Assembly: GCF_021568905.1 (NCBI RefSeq)
Contig: NZ_JAKGSB010000004.1
Location: forward strand, 310,001-374,000
Source: Zavarzinia marina
GTDB lineage: Bacteria; Pseudomonadota; Alphaproteobacteria; Zavarziniales; Zavarziniaceae
Length of the DNA stretch: 64,000 nucleotides
Direction of reading: 5' to 3'
In this document: one piece after another, positions 26,616 to 38,276 of the stretch
Position numbering within the stretch: position 1 is the stretch's first letter
Layout: each line of letters opens with the position of its first letter
Position numbers and translations under genes: made by a program
The notes under the pieces: generated by a model
The model's database searches: none
What the model was told of the DNA's origin: nothing
Seen by the model: only the letters and a program-made list of their open reading frames with translations

Positions 26616-27995
26616 TCACAGCAAGAGCAGCGCCGCGAGCCCGAGGAAGGCGAGGAAGCCGACGATGTCGGTCACCGTGGTGACGAAGACGCCCGAGGCG
26701 ATGGCGGGATCGACCCCGAAGCGATCGAGGGTGATGGGAACGAGAACCCCGGCCAGGGCCGCCGCCACCATGTTGATGACCATGGCGACGGCAAAGACCG
26801 CGCCCAATTCCCAATCGCCGAACCAGGCAAAGCCGATGGCGCCGACGATCAGGGCGAAGACCGCGCCGTTGATGGCGCCGACCAGCGCCTCCTTGGTGAC
26901 GACGCGCCGGGCGTTGGCCGTGGTCAGCTCGCGGGTCGCGATGGTGCGGACGGCGACGGTCAGGGTCTGGGTCGCGGCATTGCCGCCCATGGAGGCGACG
27001 ATGGGCATGAGCACGGCCAGCGCCACGATCTTCTCGATCGCGCCATCGAACAGGCCGATGACGGCCGACGCCAGAAAGGCCGTGCCCAGGTTGACGAAGA
27101 GCCAGGCGAAGCGCGAGCGCGTGGTGGTCCAGACCGATTCCTGAATGTCGGTCTCGGCGACACCGCCCAGCAGCATGGCGTCTTCCTCGACCTCCTGCTC
27201 GATGACGTCGGCGATGTCGTCGCCGGTGATGACGCCGGCCAGGCGCCCGTCGCGGTCCACCACCACGGCGTTGACCAGGTGATACTGCTGGAACAGGAAG
27301 GCGACTTCCTCCTGGTCCATGTCGACAGGCACCAGGTGGCCGGCCGCCTCCATGATCATGCCGACGGGCAGATCGGCATTGGTGCGCAGCATGCGGTCCA
27401 GGGGCACGGTGCCGACCGGCCTTCGCTCGCCGTCGATCACCACGATCTCGAAGAAGCGGTCCGGCAGTTCCGCCTCGCTGCGCAGATACTGAAGAATGCG
27501 GCCGATGCTCCAGAAGTCCGGCACCGCGACCACGTCGCGATCCATCAGGCGGCCGGCCGAATCCTCGGGATAGGCAAGCCCGCTCTGGAGGAGGAGGCGG
27601 TCGTCCGCCTCCATTTCCGCCAGCACCTCGCGCTGCTGGTCCTCGTCGAATTCGTTGAGGACATAGACGGCGTCGTCGGTGTCGAGTTGGGTCAGCGCCG
27701 CCGCCGCCTCGCGCGGGCCGATCAGGTCCAGCACCTCGGCCAGCACGGGGCCGTGGAGTTCCGACAGAAGCTCGGGGTCGAGATCGCTGCCCAGCGCCTC
27801 GATCACGTCGCGGCGCTGGTCGTGGGAAAGCTGTTCGAACAGGTCGGCGAAATCGGCGACATGGATATCGCCGAGCAGCGCGCGCAGCCGGTCGCGATCG
27901 CCGTCCTCCAGGGCGGCGAGCACTTCGGCGCGAATTTGCGCGTCCAGGCCGACGGATTTGTCCTCGACCGGCTCGCGCGAAAGCGCTTCGACCAT
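26616..27995 (-). CDS. mgtE: Magnesium transporter MgtE
   Basis: This 459-residue Mg2+ channel has the standard order: an N-terminal helical N domain (about 20-135, with DIHVADFADLFEQLSHDQR), paired CBS domains (about 140-265) acting as the Mg2+ sensor, a connecting helix and five membrane segments (about 290-455). The pore region PIVASMGGNAATQTLTVAVR is intact. It is a lone leftward gene, divergent from the ECF sigma module. The last 60 bases before it show no clear M-box leader. Confidence 0.96.
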   Translation of the reverse strand: MVEALSREPVEDKSVGLDAQIRAEVLAALEDGDRDRLRALLGDIHVADFADLFEQLSHDQRRDVIEALGSDLDPELLSELHGPVLAEVLDLIGPREAAAALTQLDTDDAVYVLNEFDEDQQREVLAEMEADDRLLLQSGLAYPEDSAGRLMDRDVVAVPDFWSIGRILQYLRSEAELPDRFFEIVVIDGERRPVGTVPLDRMLRTNADLPVGMIMEAAGHLVPVDMDQEEVAFLFQQYHLVNAVVVDRDGRLAGVITGDDIADVIEQEVEEDAMLLGGVAETDIQESVWTTTRSRFAWLFVNLGTAFLASAVIGLFDGAIEKIVALAVLMPIVASMGGNAATQTLTVAVRTIATRELTTANARRVVTKEALVGAINGAVFALIVGAIGFAWFGDWELGAVFAVAMVINMVAAALAGVLVPITLDRFGVDPAIASGVFVTTVTDIVGFLAFLGLAALLLL

Positions 27996-28145
27996 GATAC
28001 CCTCGCAAACCCCAGCCAGCCGGGCCGAAGCTAGCGAAGCTTGCCCCCTTGGGTAAAGCGTCTAGGCGGCACGCAGGAAATTTGCGGGACGGGCGTTACA
28101 TCGAGGTGACGCAACGGAACTGACGACGTGGACGGCAAGGCCCGA

Positions 28146-28748
28146 ATGGCGCAAGCGAAGGACGTTTCCACAGGCGCCGACCTGATGGACGCGGACGACG
28201 AAGACCTGATGGCGGCCATCGCGCGCGGCGGCGAGGCGGCTTTCGGCGAACTGATGGACCGCCATCTGTCGCGGGCCGTGGCGCTGGCGCAGCGCGTGAC
28301 GCGCAATCGGGCGGTGGCGGACGAGATCGCGCAGGAAGCCTTCCTGCGGGTCTGGACCGGCGCCGGCCGCTGGCAGCCCACGGCGCGGGTTTCAACCTGG
28401 CTCTGGCGAATCGTGATGAATCTGTCTCTCGATCATATGCGCAAGCACCGCCCCGCCGCCCTCGACGACGTGCCCGAACCGGTCGACCCCGGCGAGGATC
28501 CGGAGGAAGCGGCGACCAGGCTCGAACTCGGCCGCGCCCTCGAAGCGGCGCTGGCGGGCCTGCCGGAACGTCAGGCCCAGGCGGTGCGGCTCTGCCTCGC
28601 CGACGGTTTCAGCCAGGCCGAGGCGAGCGCCCTTCTCGACGTGAGCGAGGGCGCGCTCGAATCCCTTCTCGTGCGGGCGCGGCGCAGCCTTCGGGCCGCG
28701 CTTTCCGACCACGACCCTGCCCGATCCCTTGCCGGAAAGGTGCACTGA
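28146..28748 (+). CDS. ECF-type RNA polymerase sigma factor
   Basis: This sigma-70 family protein of about 200 residues has only regions 2 and 4. Region 2 is AFGELMDRHLSRAVALAQRV plus ADEIAQEAFLRVW and STWLWRIVMNLSLDHMRKHR. Region 4 is LPERQAQAVRLCLADGFSQ followed by EASALLDVSEGALESLLVRARR. The ATG at 28146 follows GGCAAGG; a GTG at 28128 is also in frame. The next two genes, an anti-sigma candidate and a CnrX-like sensor, follow tightly, which indicates a membrane-stress or metal-responsive circuit. Confidence 0.92.
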   Translation: MAQAKDVSTGADLMDADDEDLMAAIARGGEAAFGELMDRHLSRAVALAQRVTRNRAVADEIAQEAFLRVWTGAGRWQPTARVSTWLWRIVMNLSLDHMRKHRPAALDDVPEPVDPGEDPEEAATRLELGRALEAALAGLPERQAQAVRLCLADGFSQAEASALLDVSEGALESLLVRARRSLRAALSDHDPARSLAGKVH

Positions 28749-28749
28749 C

Positions 28750-29205
28750 ATGACCAGGACGATGACACCAGACCAGTTCCAGGCCGAACTCGACCGCCGC
28801 GGCCCCGATCTCGCGGCATGGGATCCGGACCGCGCGGCGGCGGCGCGCCTGCTGCTCGACACTTCCGCCGAGGCTCGGGCGATGCATGGGGCGGCCCGGC
28901 GCATGGCCGCCCTGCTGGCCCGCCCGGCACCCGATGTTTCCGACCTGAAGGCGCGGATCATGGCGGCGGCGCGGGCCTCCGGCCAGGCGATCAGGGACAA
29001 TGTTGTGGTGCCCTTCCCGACCCGGCGCGTGGTGGCGCCGGCCGCCTTCGCCCTCGCCGCCTCGCTGCTGTTCGGCGTCTTCGCCGGCTGGAGCGGCCTG
29101 ATCACCGATCCCTTCGGCACCGATCCCTTCGGTACTCAGGCGGTGGACGACGACCCCACCTATGAATTCCAGGCCCTGATGGCGGGAGACAATTATGACA
29201 GCTGA
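28750..29205 (+). CDS. Putative anti-sigma factor, single-pass membrane protein
   Basis: The protein has 151 residues. A soluble N-terminal half with helical sigma-binding character (TPDQFQAELDRRGPDLAAWD) is followed by a membrane helix (about 100-117, APAAFALAASLLFGVFAGW) and a short periplasmic tail that repeats DPFGT twice. It starts 1 base after the sigma stop and its end overlaps the next start. It lacks the HxxxCxxC zinc motif of ZAS anti-sigma factors. The role is inferred from topology and position. Confidence 0.72.
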   Translation: MTRTMTPDQFQAELDRRGPDLAAWDPDRAAAARLLLDTSAEARAMHGAARRMAALLARPAPDVSDLKARIMAAARASGQAIRDNVVVPFPTRRVVAPAAFALAASLLFGVFAGWSGLITDPFGTDPFGTQAVDDDPTYEFQALMAGDNYDS

Positions 29206-29728
29206 ACGGCGCTGGATCATCGGCCTGGTGGTCGCCCTCACCGTCTCGCTGGCGGGCAATCTGCTCGTCGCCGGCGTCGTCGCCTCCCACTGGTTCGGCG
29301 ATCGCCCGCCGCCGCCCGTCAGCCTGGCCAATCCCTATATGGTCGAAGGCCTGTTCGAGGATCTCTCGCCCGAAGGGCGCGATGCGCTCCGCGACAGCCT
29401 GCGCGCCGCGCGGCGCGACCTGAAGGAGACGTTCCGCGACCTGCACGGGGCGCGCCGCGAGTTGCGCCGCCTGATGGTGGCCGATCCCTTCGACCGCGCG
29501 GCCTTCGAGGCGGCGACGGCGAAGATGACCGCCCTCGGCGACACGGTCGAACACCGCATGCAGCAGGCCTTCACCGAAGCGGTCTCGCGGATGTCGCTCG
29601 AAGACCGCCAGCACTTCAAGCCCGGCCGCCCGCCCCGCCCCGACCGCGATCGGGATCGGGATCGGGATCGGGATAGAGACCGGGAGGGCCCGCCCCTCGA
29701 AGGCCCGCCACCGCCGCCCCGGCCCTGA
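29195..29728 (+). CDS. CnrX/Spy-like periplasmic metal sensor protein
   Basis: The protein has 177 residues. A membrane anchor or signal segment (about 8-30) precedes a periplasmic all-helical domain (about 50-145: LSPEGRDALRDSLRAARRDL, TFRDLHGARRELRRLM) that matches the heavy-metal-resistance/CpxP-Spy helical-hairpin family. The C-terminus is a low-complexity Asp-Arg run followed by a Pro-rich end. It overlaps the anti-sigma candidate by 11 bases and probably supplies its signal, as CnrX does for CnrY-CnrH. Metal ligands are not obvious. Confidence 0.78.
   Translation: MTAERRWIIGLVVALTVSLAGNLLVAGVVASHWFGDRPPPPVSLANPYMVEGLFEDLSPEGRDALRDSLRAARRDLKETFRDLHGARRELRRLMVADPFDRAAFEAATAKMTALGDTVEHRMQQAFTEAVSRMSLEDRQHFKPGRPPRPDRDRDRDRDRDRDREGPPLEGPPPPPRP
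29640..29684 (+). repeat. CGGGAT-type hexanucleotide repeat inside the CnrX-like gene
   Basis: A run of GATCGG/GATCGGGATCGG units encodes alternating Asp-Arg dipeptides (about seven DR pairs). The low-complexity tract could vary in length by slipped-strand mispairing in steps of two residues without losing frame. Confidence 0.7.
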
Positions 29729-29736
29729 GGCCGGGG
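29717..29736 (+). terminator. Hairpin at the end of the ECF operon, stop codon in the loop
   Basis: CCCCGGCC-CTGA-GGCCGGGG is a perfect 8-bp stem whose four-base loop contains the TGA stop of the CnrX-like gene. No T-tract follows, so it may be a weak or Rho-assisted terminator or an mRNA 3' protector. Confidence 0.5.
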
Positions 29737-29777
29737 TCCGGCGACGGGAAAGCGCGCTGTCCCGGCAAGGATCCCGC

Positions 29778-29794
29778 CCTTCGCCGGGGCGACG
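29778..29794. repeat. Copy 2 of the 17-bp intergenic repeat
   Basis: The sequence is identical to 22221-22237. Both copies lie between convergent genes and next to GC-rich hairpins, as expected of a dispersed extragenic palindromic element. Confidence 0.6.
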
Positions 29795-29809
29795 GGCCGG
29801 GCGGGAACA

Positions 29810-30805
29810 TCAGCCCGGCGCGAGCAATTCGTAGGAGCGGAGCCGCGCCGCGAAATCATGGGTGATGGTGACGATCATCAGTTCGTCGGCCCGGACGCTG
29901 TCGGAAAGATCCTGGAGCCGCGCCCTTACCGTCGCCACGTCGCCGGCGACGCCGCGCGCCGCGACCATGTCCAGGCGCCGGCGCGCCGGCTCGGGCAGGG
30001 CGTCGAAATCGACGGCGTCGGGCGCCGGGAAGGGAATGTCCCGGCCGGAGAGCAGGTTGAGCACCCAGACGTCCCGCGTGCGCGCCAGATAGCGGGCCTC
30101 CTCGTCCGTATCGGCGGCGAGCGCGAAGACGGCCGGCATGACGCGCGGTTCGGGCGTCAGGCCGGGGCGGAAGCTGCGGCGATAGACGTCGACCGCCTGC
30201 ACCAGATTGTCCGGATTGATGAAATGGGCATAGGCGAAACCGGCCCCCAGGGCACCTGCGTAGGCCGCCGAGTCGCCGCCGGAGCCGAGCAGCCAGAGAT
30301 CCGGCACGCCCGTCCCCTGGGGCTGGGCCTTGACCTTGGAGAACGGGTGTTCCGCCGCCATGTCGCCCCGCAGATAGGCGAGAAGATCGACCAATTGTTC
30401 GGGAAAGACCTCCGGGCCGTAGGCGGTCGGCCCGGTGCGCAGCGCCGCCGTCGACAATTGATCGCCGCCCGGCGCGCGCCCGAGGCCGAGGTCGATGCGC
30501 CCGGGGTGCAGGGTCTCCAGCATGCGGAAACTCTCCGCCACCTTGAGCGGCGAATAATGGGACAGCATGACGCCGCCGGTGCCGAGGCGGATATGATCGG
30601 TGCGGTCCGCCAGATGGCCGATCAGCACCTCGGGCACCGAGCCCGCGAAGGCGGCGGAGGAATGATGCTCCGCGCACCAGAAGCGCCGATAGCCCCATTG
30701 CTCCGCCCGGCGTGCGAGTTCGACGGTCTCGGCCACGGCGTCGGCCGCCGTGCCGCCGAACCGGATCGGCGACTGGTCGAGGACGGAGAGCGGCGGCAGG
30801 CTCAC
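29810..30805 (-). CDS. LLM-class (luciferase-like) flavin-dependent monooxygenase
   Basis: The 331 residues form a TIM-barrel bacterial-luciferase-like protein. LSVLDQSPIRFGGTA at the start, RRFWCAEHHSSAAFAGS, GTGGVMLSHYSPLKVAE and the RIDLGLGRAPGGDQL substrate loop are typical of the group that uses FMNH2 or F420 for oxidation of unknown organics. The start is a GTG at 30805 overlapping the GST stop (GTGA), so the pair is translationally coupled. Confidence 0.9.
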   Translation of the reverse strand: MSLPPLSVLDQSPIRFGGTAADAVAETVELARRAEQWGYRRFWCAEHHSSAAFAGSVPEVLIGHLADRTDHIRLGTGGVMLSHYSPLKVAESFRMLETLHPGRIDLGLGRAPGGDQLSTAALRTGPTAYGPEVFPEQLVDLLAYLRGDMAAEHPFSKVKAQPQGTGVPDLWLLGSGGDSAAYAGALGAGFAYAHFINPDNLVQAVDVYRRSFRPGLTPEPRVMPAVFALAADTDEEARYLARTRDVWVLNLLSGRDIPFPAPDAVDFDALPEPARRRLDMVAARGVAGDVATVRARLQDLSDSVRADELMIVTITHDFAARLRSYELLAPG

Positions 30806-31428
30806 GAAGCCGCCGCCATGTCCGCATCGTCCAATTCGGTGGCGCGGACATGGGCCGGCCGCGCGGCGAGGCGCGCCCAATAGGTCTCGAAGGCCGGGCG
30901 CTTCTCGAGCGTGCCGAATTGCAGGCCCCAGCCGATCTGGGACCCGAGGTAGACGTCGGCGGCGCTGAAGCGATCGCCCAGCAGATAGGCCCCGGCCGAT
31001 ACCGCGCCTTCGAGGCCGTCGAGCATGGCGTCGTAACTGCCGTAACCGACCATGACACGCTTGTCCGCCGGCACCTGTAGCCCCAGCGCGCGATCCGTCA
31101 CCGCCTGTTCGACGGGGCCGGCGCCGAAGAAGAGCCATCGGTAGTAGGCGCCGCGCAGGGGATCCCGTGGATCGGGCGCGAGGCCGGCGGCCGGAAAGGC
31201 GTCGGCCAGATAGGCGCAGATGGCGGCGCATTCGGTCACGACCACGGCCCCATGGACCAGCGCCGGCACCTTGCCCATGGGATTGATCGCCAGATAGTCC
31301 GGCGTCTTCATCGCGCCGGCATAACCGAGCACGCGGGTTTCGTACGGAATGCCCGTCTCTTCGAGCATCCAGCGCGCGATGCGGCCGCGCGACATGGGGT
31401 TGGTGTAGAGAATCACGCCGTCGCTCAT
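30802..31428 (-). CDS. Glutathione S-transferase family protein
   Basis: The protein has 208 residues. The N-terminal thioredoxin-like domain reads ILYTNPMSRGRIARWMLEE (catalytic Ser/Tyr region) with the cis-proline segment MGKVPALVHG and the TECAAICAYL motif that binds the gamma-glutamyl part of glutathione. The all-helical C-terminal domain holds LGDRFSAADVYLGSQI, the N-capping box. It probably detoxifies electrophiles together with the coupled flavin monooxygenase. Confidence 0.92.
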   Translation of the reverse strand: MSDGVILYTNPMSRGRIARWMLEETGIPYETRVLGYAGAMKTPDYLAINPMGKVPALVHGAVVVTECAAICAYLADAFPAAGLAPDPRDPLRGAYYRWLFFGAGPVEQAVTDRALGLQVPADKRVMVGYGSYDAMLDGLEGAVSAGAYLLGDRFSAADVYLGSQIGWGLQFGTLEKRPAFETYWARLAARPAHVRATELDDADMAAAS

Positions 31429-31509
31429 GCCGTTCCCTCCTTCGTGCCGAAGGCCCGCGCCGTCCCGAAGGAAAGGTCGCGGGCCCGCAGGCCGATCCTC
31501 GGTCCGACG

Positions 31510-32592
<1,083 letters not shown>

Positions 32593-32622
32593 GAGCTGGA
32601 CCTCCTTATTTCAAAGCCCCGG

Positions 32623-32638
32623 GCGGGTTGCAACCCGC
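32623..32638. promoter_or_regulatory. 16-bp perfect palindrome in the recA leader
   Basis: GCGGGTTG-CAACCCGC has no spacer. It lies 31 bases upstream of the recA start and touches the next palindrome. It could be an operator half of a composite site or fold as a leader hairpin. Confidence 0.6.
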
Positions 32639-32659
32639 AACGAATGTACTTCATTCGTT
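32639..32659. promoter_or_regulatory. 21-bp inverted repeat at the recA promoter (possible SOS operator)
   Basis: AACGAATG-TACTT-CATTCGTT has 8-bp perfect arms and a 5-bp spacer. Read leftward, the sequence TACATT overlapping it would serve as a -10 and TTGTAA sixteen bases earlier as a -35. It does not fit the alphaproteobacterial LexA consensus GTTC-N7-GTTC, so its binding protein is unknown. Confidence 0.55.
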
Positions 32660-32712
32660 CTCTTTTACAATCACCTTTTGTTCTCTTCCCCGCACGGCCC
32701 GCCGCGGCCCGC

Positions 32713-35100
<2,388 letters not shown>

Positions 35101-35188
35101 TTACGCAAGCATCCCCCCGGATCGCACCGCATCGGTCCTGTTTGCCACCGAAGCCGGGCGCAAGGCAAAGGGATTGCGCCGTCGCCCC

Positions 35189-36268
35189 TCAACTGCGCCG
35201 TGCCTGCCCGCCGCGCCGGCGCAGGACGAAGCCGATCACCTCGGCGACCGCCCTGTAGTGTTCGGGCGGCACTTCCTCGTCCACCTCGACCGCGGCATAG
35301 AGCGCGCGGGCGAGCGGCGGGTTCTCGACCAGCGGCACCGACGCCTCCTCGGCGACGGCGCGGATGCGCGCGGCGAGCGAATCGGCACCCTTCGCCACCA
35401 CCATGGGCGCGCCCATGGTCGCCGCCTCGTATTTCAGGGCGACGGCGAAATGGGTCGGGTTGGTCACCACCACATCCGCCGTCGGCACCGCCGCCATCAT
35501 GCGCCGGCGGATGCGCGCGCGCGCCAGCTGGCGCTGGCGGCCCTTGATCTGGGGATCGCCCTCCTGCTGCTTGTGCTCGTCCTTGACCTCCTGCTTGGTC
35601 ATGCGCAGGCGGCGGATACGCTCGAAGCGCTGGAACAGATAGTCGGCCCCGGCGATCACCGCCAGCACGGCCAGCGCCCCGCCGAAGAGACGGATCACGG
35701 CGAACAGGATGAGACCCGCGAGGTCCGAGAAATCATGCAGCGGCGCGGTGACGAGCAGATCGAAGGAGGGCCAGGCGGCGATGGTGGCACCGGCGCCGAC
35801 CGCGACGATCTTCAGAATGCCCTTCACGAATTCCATCAGGCCCTGGCGCGAGAAGATGCGCCCCAGGCCCTTGATGGGTGAAAGCTTGGAGAGGTCGGGC
35901 TTCATCTTCTCGGCGGTGAAGACGATCTTGTGCTGGAGCGCGTGGCTGGCGATCGCGGCGAAGACGAGCAGCAGCAGGGGCAGGCCGAGGCCGACCATCA
36001 TGTCGGTCCCGACCTCGAACAGCAGGTCGACGCCGGCGCGCCCGTCCATGGAGATGCGCCAGCCATGGTCGATCAGCCCGGCCAGTCGCTCGCCCATGGC
36101 GGGGCCGGTCACCGTGGCGATGATCACGATGGCGCCCAGCCCGGCGGCGAGGCCGAACCAGTGACCGACCTCGTTGCTCTTGAGGACGTCGCCGCGCTTC
36201 TCCGCATCCTGGAGCCGTTTCGCGGTCGGCTCTTCCGTTTTGGAGGATTCGTCCTGATCTTCCGACAT
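35189..36268 (-). CDS. flhB: Flagellar export switch protein FlhB
   Basis: This 359-residue component of the flagellar type III export gate has an N-terminal head KTEEPTAKRLQDAEKRGDV, four membrane segments (about 30-210) and a cytoplasmic domain with the auto-cleavage motif TNPTHFAVALKYE, where cleavage occurs between Asn and Pro. Cleavage switches export from rod/hook to filament substrates. It is the last gene of the leftward flgB-flgC-fliE-fliQ-fliR-flhB operon. Confidence 0.97.
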   Translation of the reverse strand: MSEDQDESSKTEEPTAKRLQDAEKRGDVLKSNEVGHWFGLAAGLGAIVIIATVTGPAMGERLAGLIDHGWRISMDGRAGVDLLFEVGTDMMVGLGLPLLLLVFAAIASHALQHKIVFTAEKMKPDLSKLSPIKGLGRIFSRQGLMEFVKGILKIVAVGAGATIAAWPSFDLLVTAPLHDFSDLAGLILFAVIRLFGGALAVLAVIAGADYLFQRFERIRRLRMTKQEVKDEHKQQEGDPQIKGRQRQLARARIRRRMMAAVPTADVVVTNPTHFAVALKYEAATMGAPMVVAKGADSLAARIRAVAEEASVPLVENPPLARALYAAVEVDEEVPPEHYRAVAEVIGFVLRRRGGQARRS

Positions 36269-36277
36269 GTCTGTCTC

Positions 36278-37033
36278 CTAGGGGATCAGGGGGCCGAGGG
36301 CGGCGACGAAACCATCGAGGAAGATGGTGATGGCGAAACCGATGGTCAGGCCGAACAGCAGGAAGGCCAGGGGCAATTGCAGCGGCATGGCGATGAAGAA
36401 CACCTGCATTACCGGCATCAGCCGGTTCATCAGGCCGAGCAGCACGTTGAACACCACCCCGAAGGCGAGGAACGGCGCCGCCATCTGCAGGCCGAGGGCG
36501 AAAGTGTCGGCAACCACCCCGGTCGCCAGCCGCGCCAGATCGCCGACCGGCACGGCGCCCTGCACCGGAAACAGGCTGTAACTCTCCACCAGGGCGGCGA
36601 TCAGCAGGTGGTGCATGTCGGTGATGACGATGATCGTCGTCCCCAGCAGGACCAGGAAATTCGACGAGATCGCCGATTGCGTGCCCTGGGTCGGATCGAC
36701 GTTCTGGGCGACGGCGAGGCCCGACTGCACGGCGATGATGGTGCCGGCGACATGGAGCGCGGTCACCGTGAGACGGGCGATGCCGGCGATGGCGAGACCG
36801 ATCAGCACCTGCCCGCCGATCAGCGGCAGCAGCATCATGGGCGCCGTCGGCAGTGCCGGCAGGTCGCCCGCCCGGGGCGCCACCACGATCGACAGCAGGA
36901 TCGCGAGCGCGAGGCGAAGCCGGACCTGGACATATTGCTCGCCGAAGACGGGCAGCACCATGACCATGGCGCCGATGCGGGCGAAGACCAGCGCGAAGGA
37001 GAACACCGCCCCCGGCAGGATCTGGTCCAGCAT
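36278..37033 (-). CDS. fliR: Flagellar biosynthetic protein FliR
   Basis: This 251-residue polytopic export-gate subunit has about six membrane segments. The conserved stretches SFALVFARIGAMVMVLPVFG, AVQSGLAVAQNVDPTQGTQS and LMNRLMPVMQVFFIAMPLQ are those of FliR/SpaR. It follows fliQ with a 2-base gap and precedes flhB by 9 bases, as in most flagellar export clusters. Confidence 0.96.
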   Translation of the reverse strand: MLDQILPGAVFSFALVFARIGAMVMVLPVFGEQYVQVRLRLALAILLSIVVAPRAGDLPALPTAPMMLLPLIGGQVLIGLAIAGIARLTVTALHVAGTIIAVQSGLAVAQNVDPTQGTQSAISSNFLVLLGTTIIVITDMHHLLIAALVESYSLFPVQGAVPVGDLARLATGVVADTFALGLQMAAPFLAFGVVFNVLLGLMNRLMPVMQVFFIAMPLQLPLAFLLFGLTIGFAITIFLDGFVAALGPLIP

Positions 37034-37035
37034 GA

Positions 37036-37404
37036 TCAGCCCCCGGGTGGCGCGCCGCCGCCCTGGGGCGCCTCGCCATCCAGGGGCCCGGGCCCGGCCG
37101 GCAGCGGACCGGACTGTACCGGTGCCTGGCCCCGGTCGCCGACCCGGGCCATGATCTGCAGGGTGAAGGCGCCGAGCTGTTCGCCCATGAACGGCAGGGC
37201 GATCAGCAGGACGGCGAAGATCGCCAGGATCTTCGGCACGAAACTGAGGGTCGCCTCCTGAATCTGGGTCAGGGCCTGGAGCAGCGAGATCACCAGCCCG
37301 ACGCCGAGCGCGATCAGCATCACCGGCGCCGAAACGACCAGGATGGTGAACAGGGCCTCGCGGGCGATATCCAGGGCTTCACCGGCGGTCAATGCTTTCC
37401 CCAT
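37036..37404 (-). CDS. fliQ: Flagellar biosynthetic protein FliQ with C-terminal extension
   Basis: The first 88 or so of the 122 residues are canonical FliQ: EALDIAREALFTILVVSAPVM, then GLVISLLQALTQIQEATLSFVPKI, and a second membrane hairpin. After MARVGD an extra tail of about 32 residues rich in Pro, Gly and Gln (VQSGPLPAGPGPLDGEAPQG) appears, which FliQ normally lacks. The start ATG at 37404 follows GGGATGGG-type sequence. It lies between fliE and fliR. Confidence 0.93.
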   Translation of the reverse strand: MGKALTAGEALDIAREALFTILVVSAPVMLIALGVGLVISLLQALTQIQEATLSFVPKILAIFAVLLIALPFMGEQLGAFTLQIMARVGDRGQAPVQSGPLPAGPGPLDGEAPQGGGAPPGG

Positions 37405-37489
37405 CCCGACGACGCCGGAAGGGCCGGCGCCCGGGTATTGCGTGACCGATCGGGACCGACGCGCCGGCCTGTGCCAGGCCCGGGGTGCG

Positions 37490-37828
37490 TCAGATCGGCA
37501 TGCGCATGATTTCCTGATAGGCTGACACGACCTTGTCGCGTACCGCAACCACGGCCTGAAGCGTGACCTCGGCATTGGTCAGGGCGGTCACCACCTGGGT
37601 GACGTCGGCCTTGCCGACGGCGGCGGCCATGGAAGCCTGGTCCGCCGCGGCGGCGGTCTGCACCGCATCGTCCATGGCGCGGCCGAGCACGGCGCCGAAA
37701 CTGTCGTCCGGGCGCCCCGCCGTCTCGTTCGAGAGCGGCGCCGGGGTATCGCCGGCACCGCCGGCCCCCGCGCCGCGACGAAGGGCTTCGTTATAGGCGC
37801 CAAGCGCCCGGCTCGCGATCGGGTCCAT
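37490..37828 (-). CDS. fliE: Flagellar hook-basal body protein FliE
   Basis: This 112-residue adaptor between the MS ring and the rod has a variable N-terminus. It ends with the family core VGKADVTQVVTALTNAEVTLQAVVAVRDKVVSAYQEIMRMPI (in parts), whose last twenty residues are the most conserved. It belongs to the flgB-flgC-fliE block. Confidence 0.95.
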   Translation of the reverse strand: MDPIASRALGAYNEALRRGAGAGGAGDTPAPLSNETAGRPDDSFGAVLGRAMDDAVQTAAAADQASMAAAVGKADVTQVVTALTNAEVTLQAVVAVRDKVVSAYQEIMRMPI

Positions 37829-37848
37829 GGTCTATCCTCGTCCTTCGG

Positions 37849-38262
37849 TCACGAACGCAGCAGGTCGATGGTGCGCATCAGCATGGTGCGCGCCGAATCG
37901 ATGACGTTCAGATTGGCTTCATAGGTGCGCTGGGCTTGGCGCATGTCGCTCACCTCGACCAGCATGTTCACGTTCGGGGTCTGGACGTAGCCGCCCGCGT
38001 CGGCCGCCGGATGGCCGGGATCGTAGCGCCGGCCGAAGGCGGTCGGGTCCTTGCCGATCTCCTTCACGTCGACGGTCTCGGCGCCGGTGGCGCGGTCGAG
38101 CTCGTTGGCGAAGGTCACCACCTTGCGGCGATAGGGTTCGTCGCCCGGCTTCAGGCCCACCGTGTCGGCATTGGCGAGATTCTCGGCAATCACGCGCATG
38201 CGCACGCTCTGCGCCCGCATGCCGCTGGCCGAGATCAGGAGTGTCCGGTTCAGGTCGTCCAT
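37849..38262 (-). CDS. flgC: Flagellar proximal rod protein FlgC
   Basis: This 137-residue rod protein carries the N-terminal rod/hook motif SASGMRAQSVRMRVIAENLANADT and the C-terminal NVNMLVEVSDMRQAQRTYEANL block, which pair in the assembled rod. The gene sits 14 bases after flgB. Confidence 0.96.
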   Translation of the reverse strand: MDDLNRTLLISASGMRAQSVRMRVIAENLANADTVGLKPGDEPYRRKVVTFANELDRATGAETVDVKEIGKDPTAFGRRYDPGHPAADAGGYVQTPNVNMLVEVSDMRQAQRTYEANLNVIDSARTMLMRTIDLLRS

Positions 38263-38276
38263 TCCGTCCTCCGCCC

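Noticed and set aside
28114-28130. A GGAAC ECF -35-like sequence before the sigma gene
   Set aside because: A -10 at the correct spacing would fall at or beyond the start codon and no matching motif is seen there.
32593-32712. An alphaproteobacterial LexA box GTTC-N7-GTTC before recA
   Set aside because: The two GTTC copies are 19 bases apart rather than seven, so the consensus is not met.
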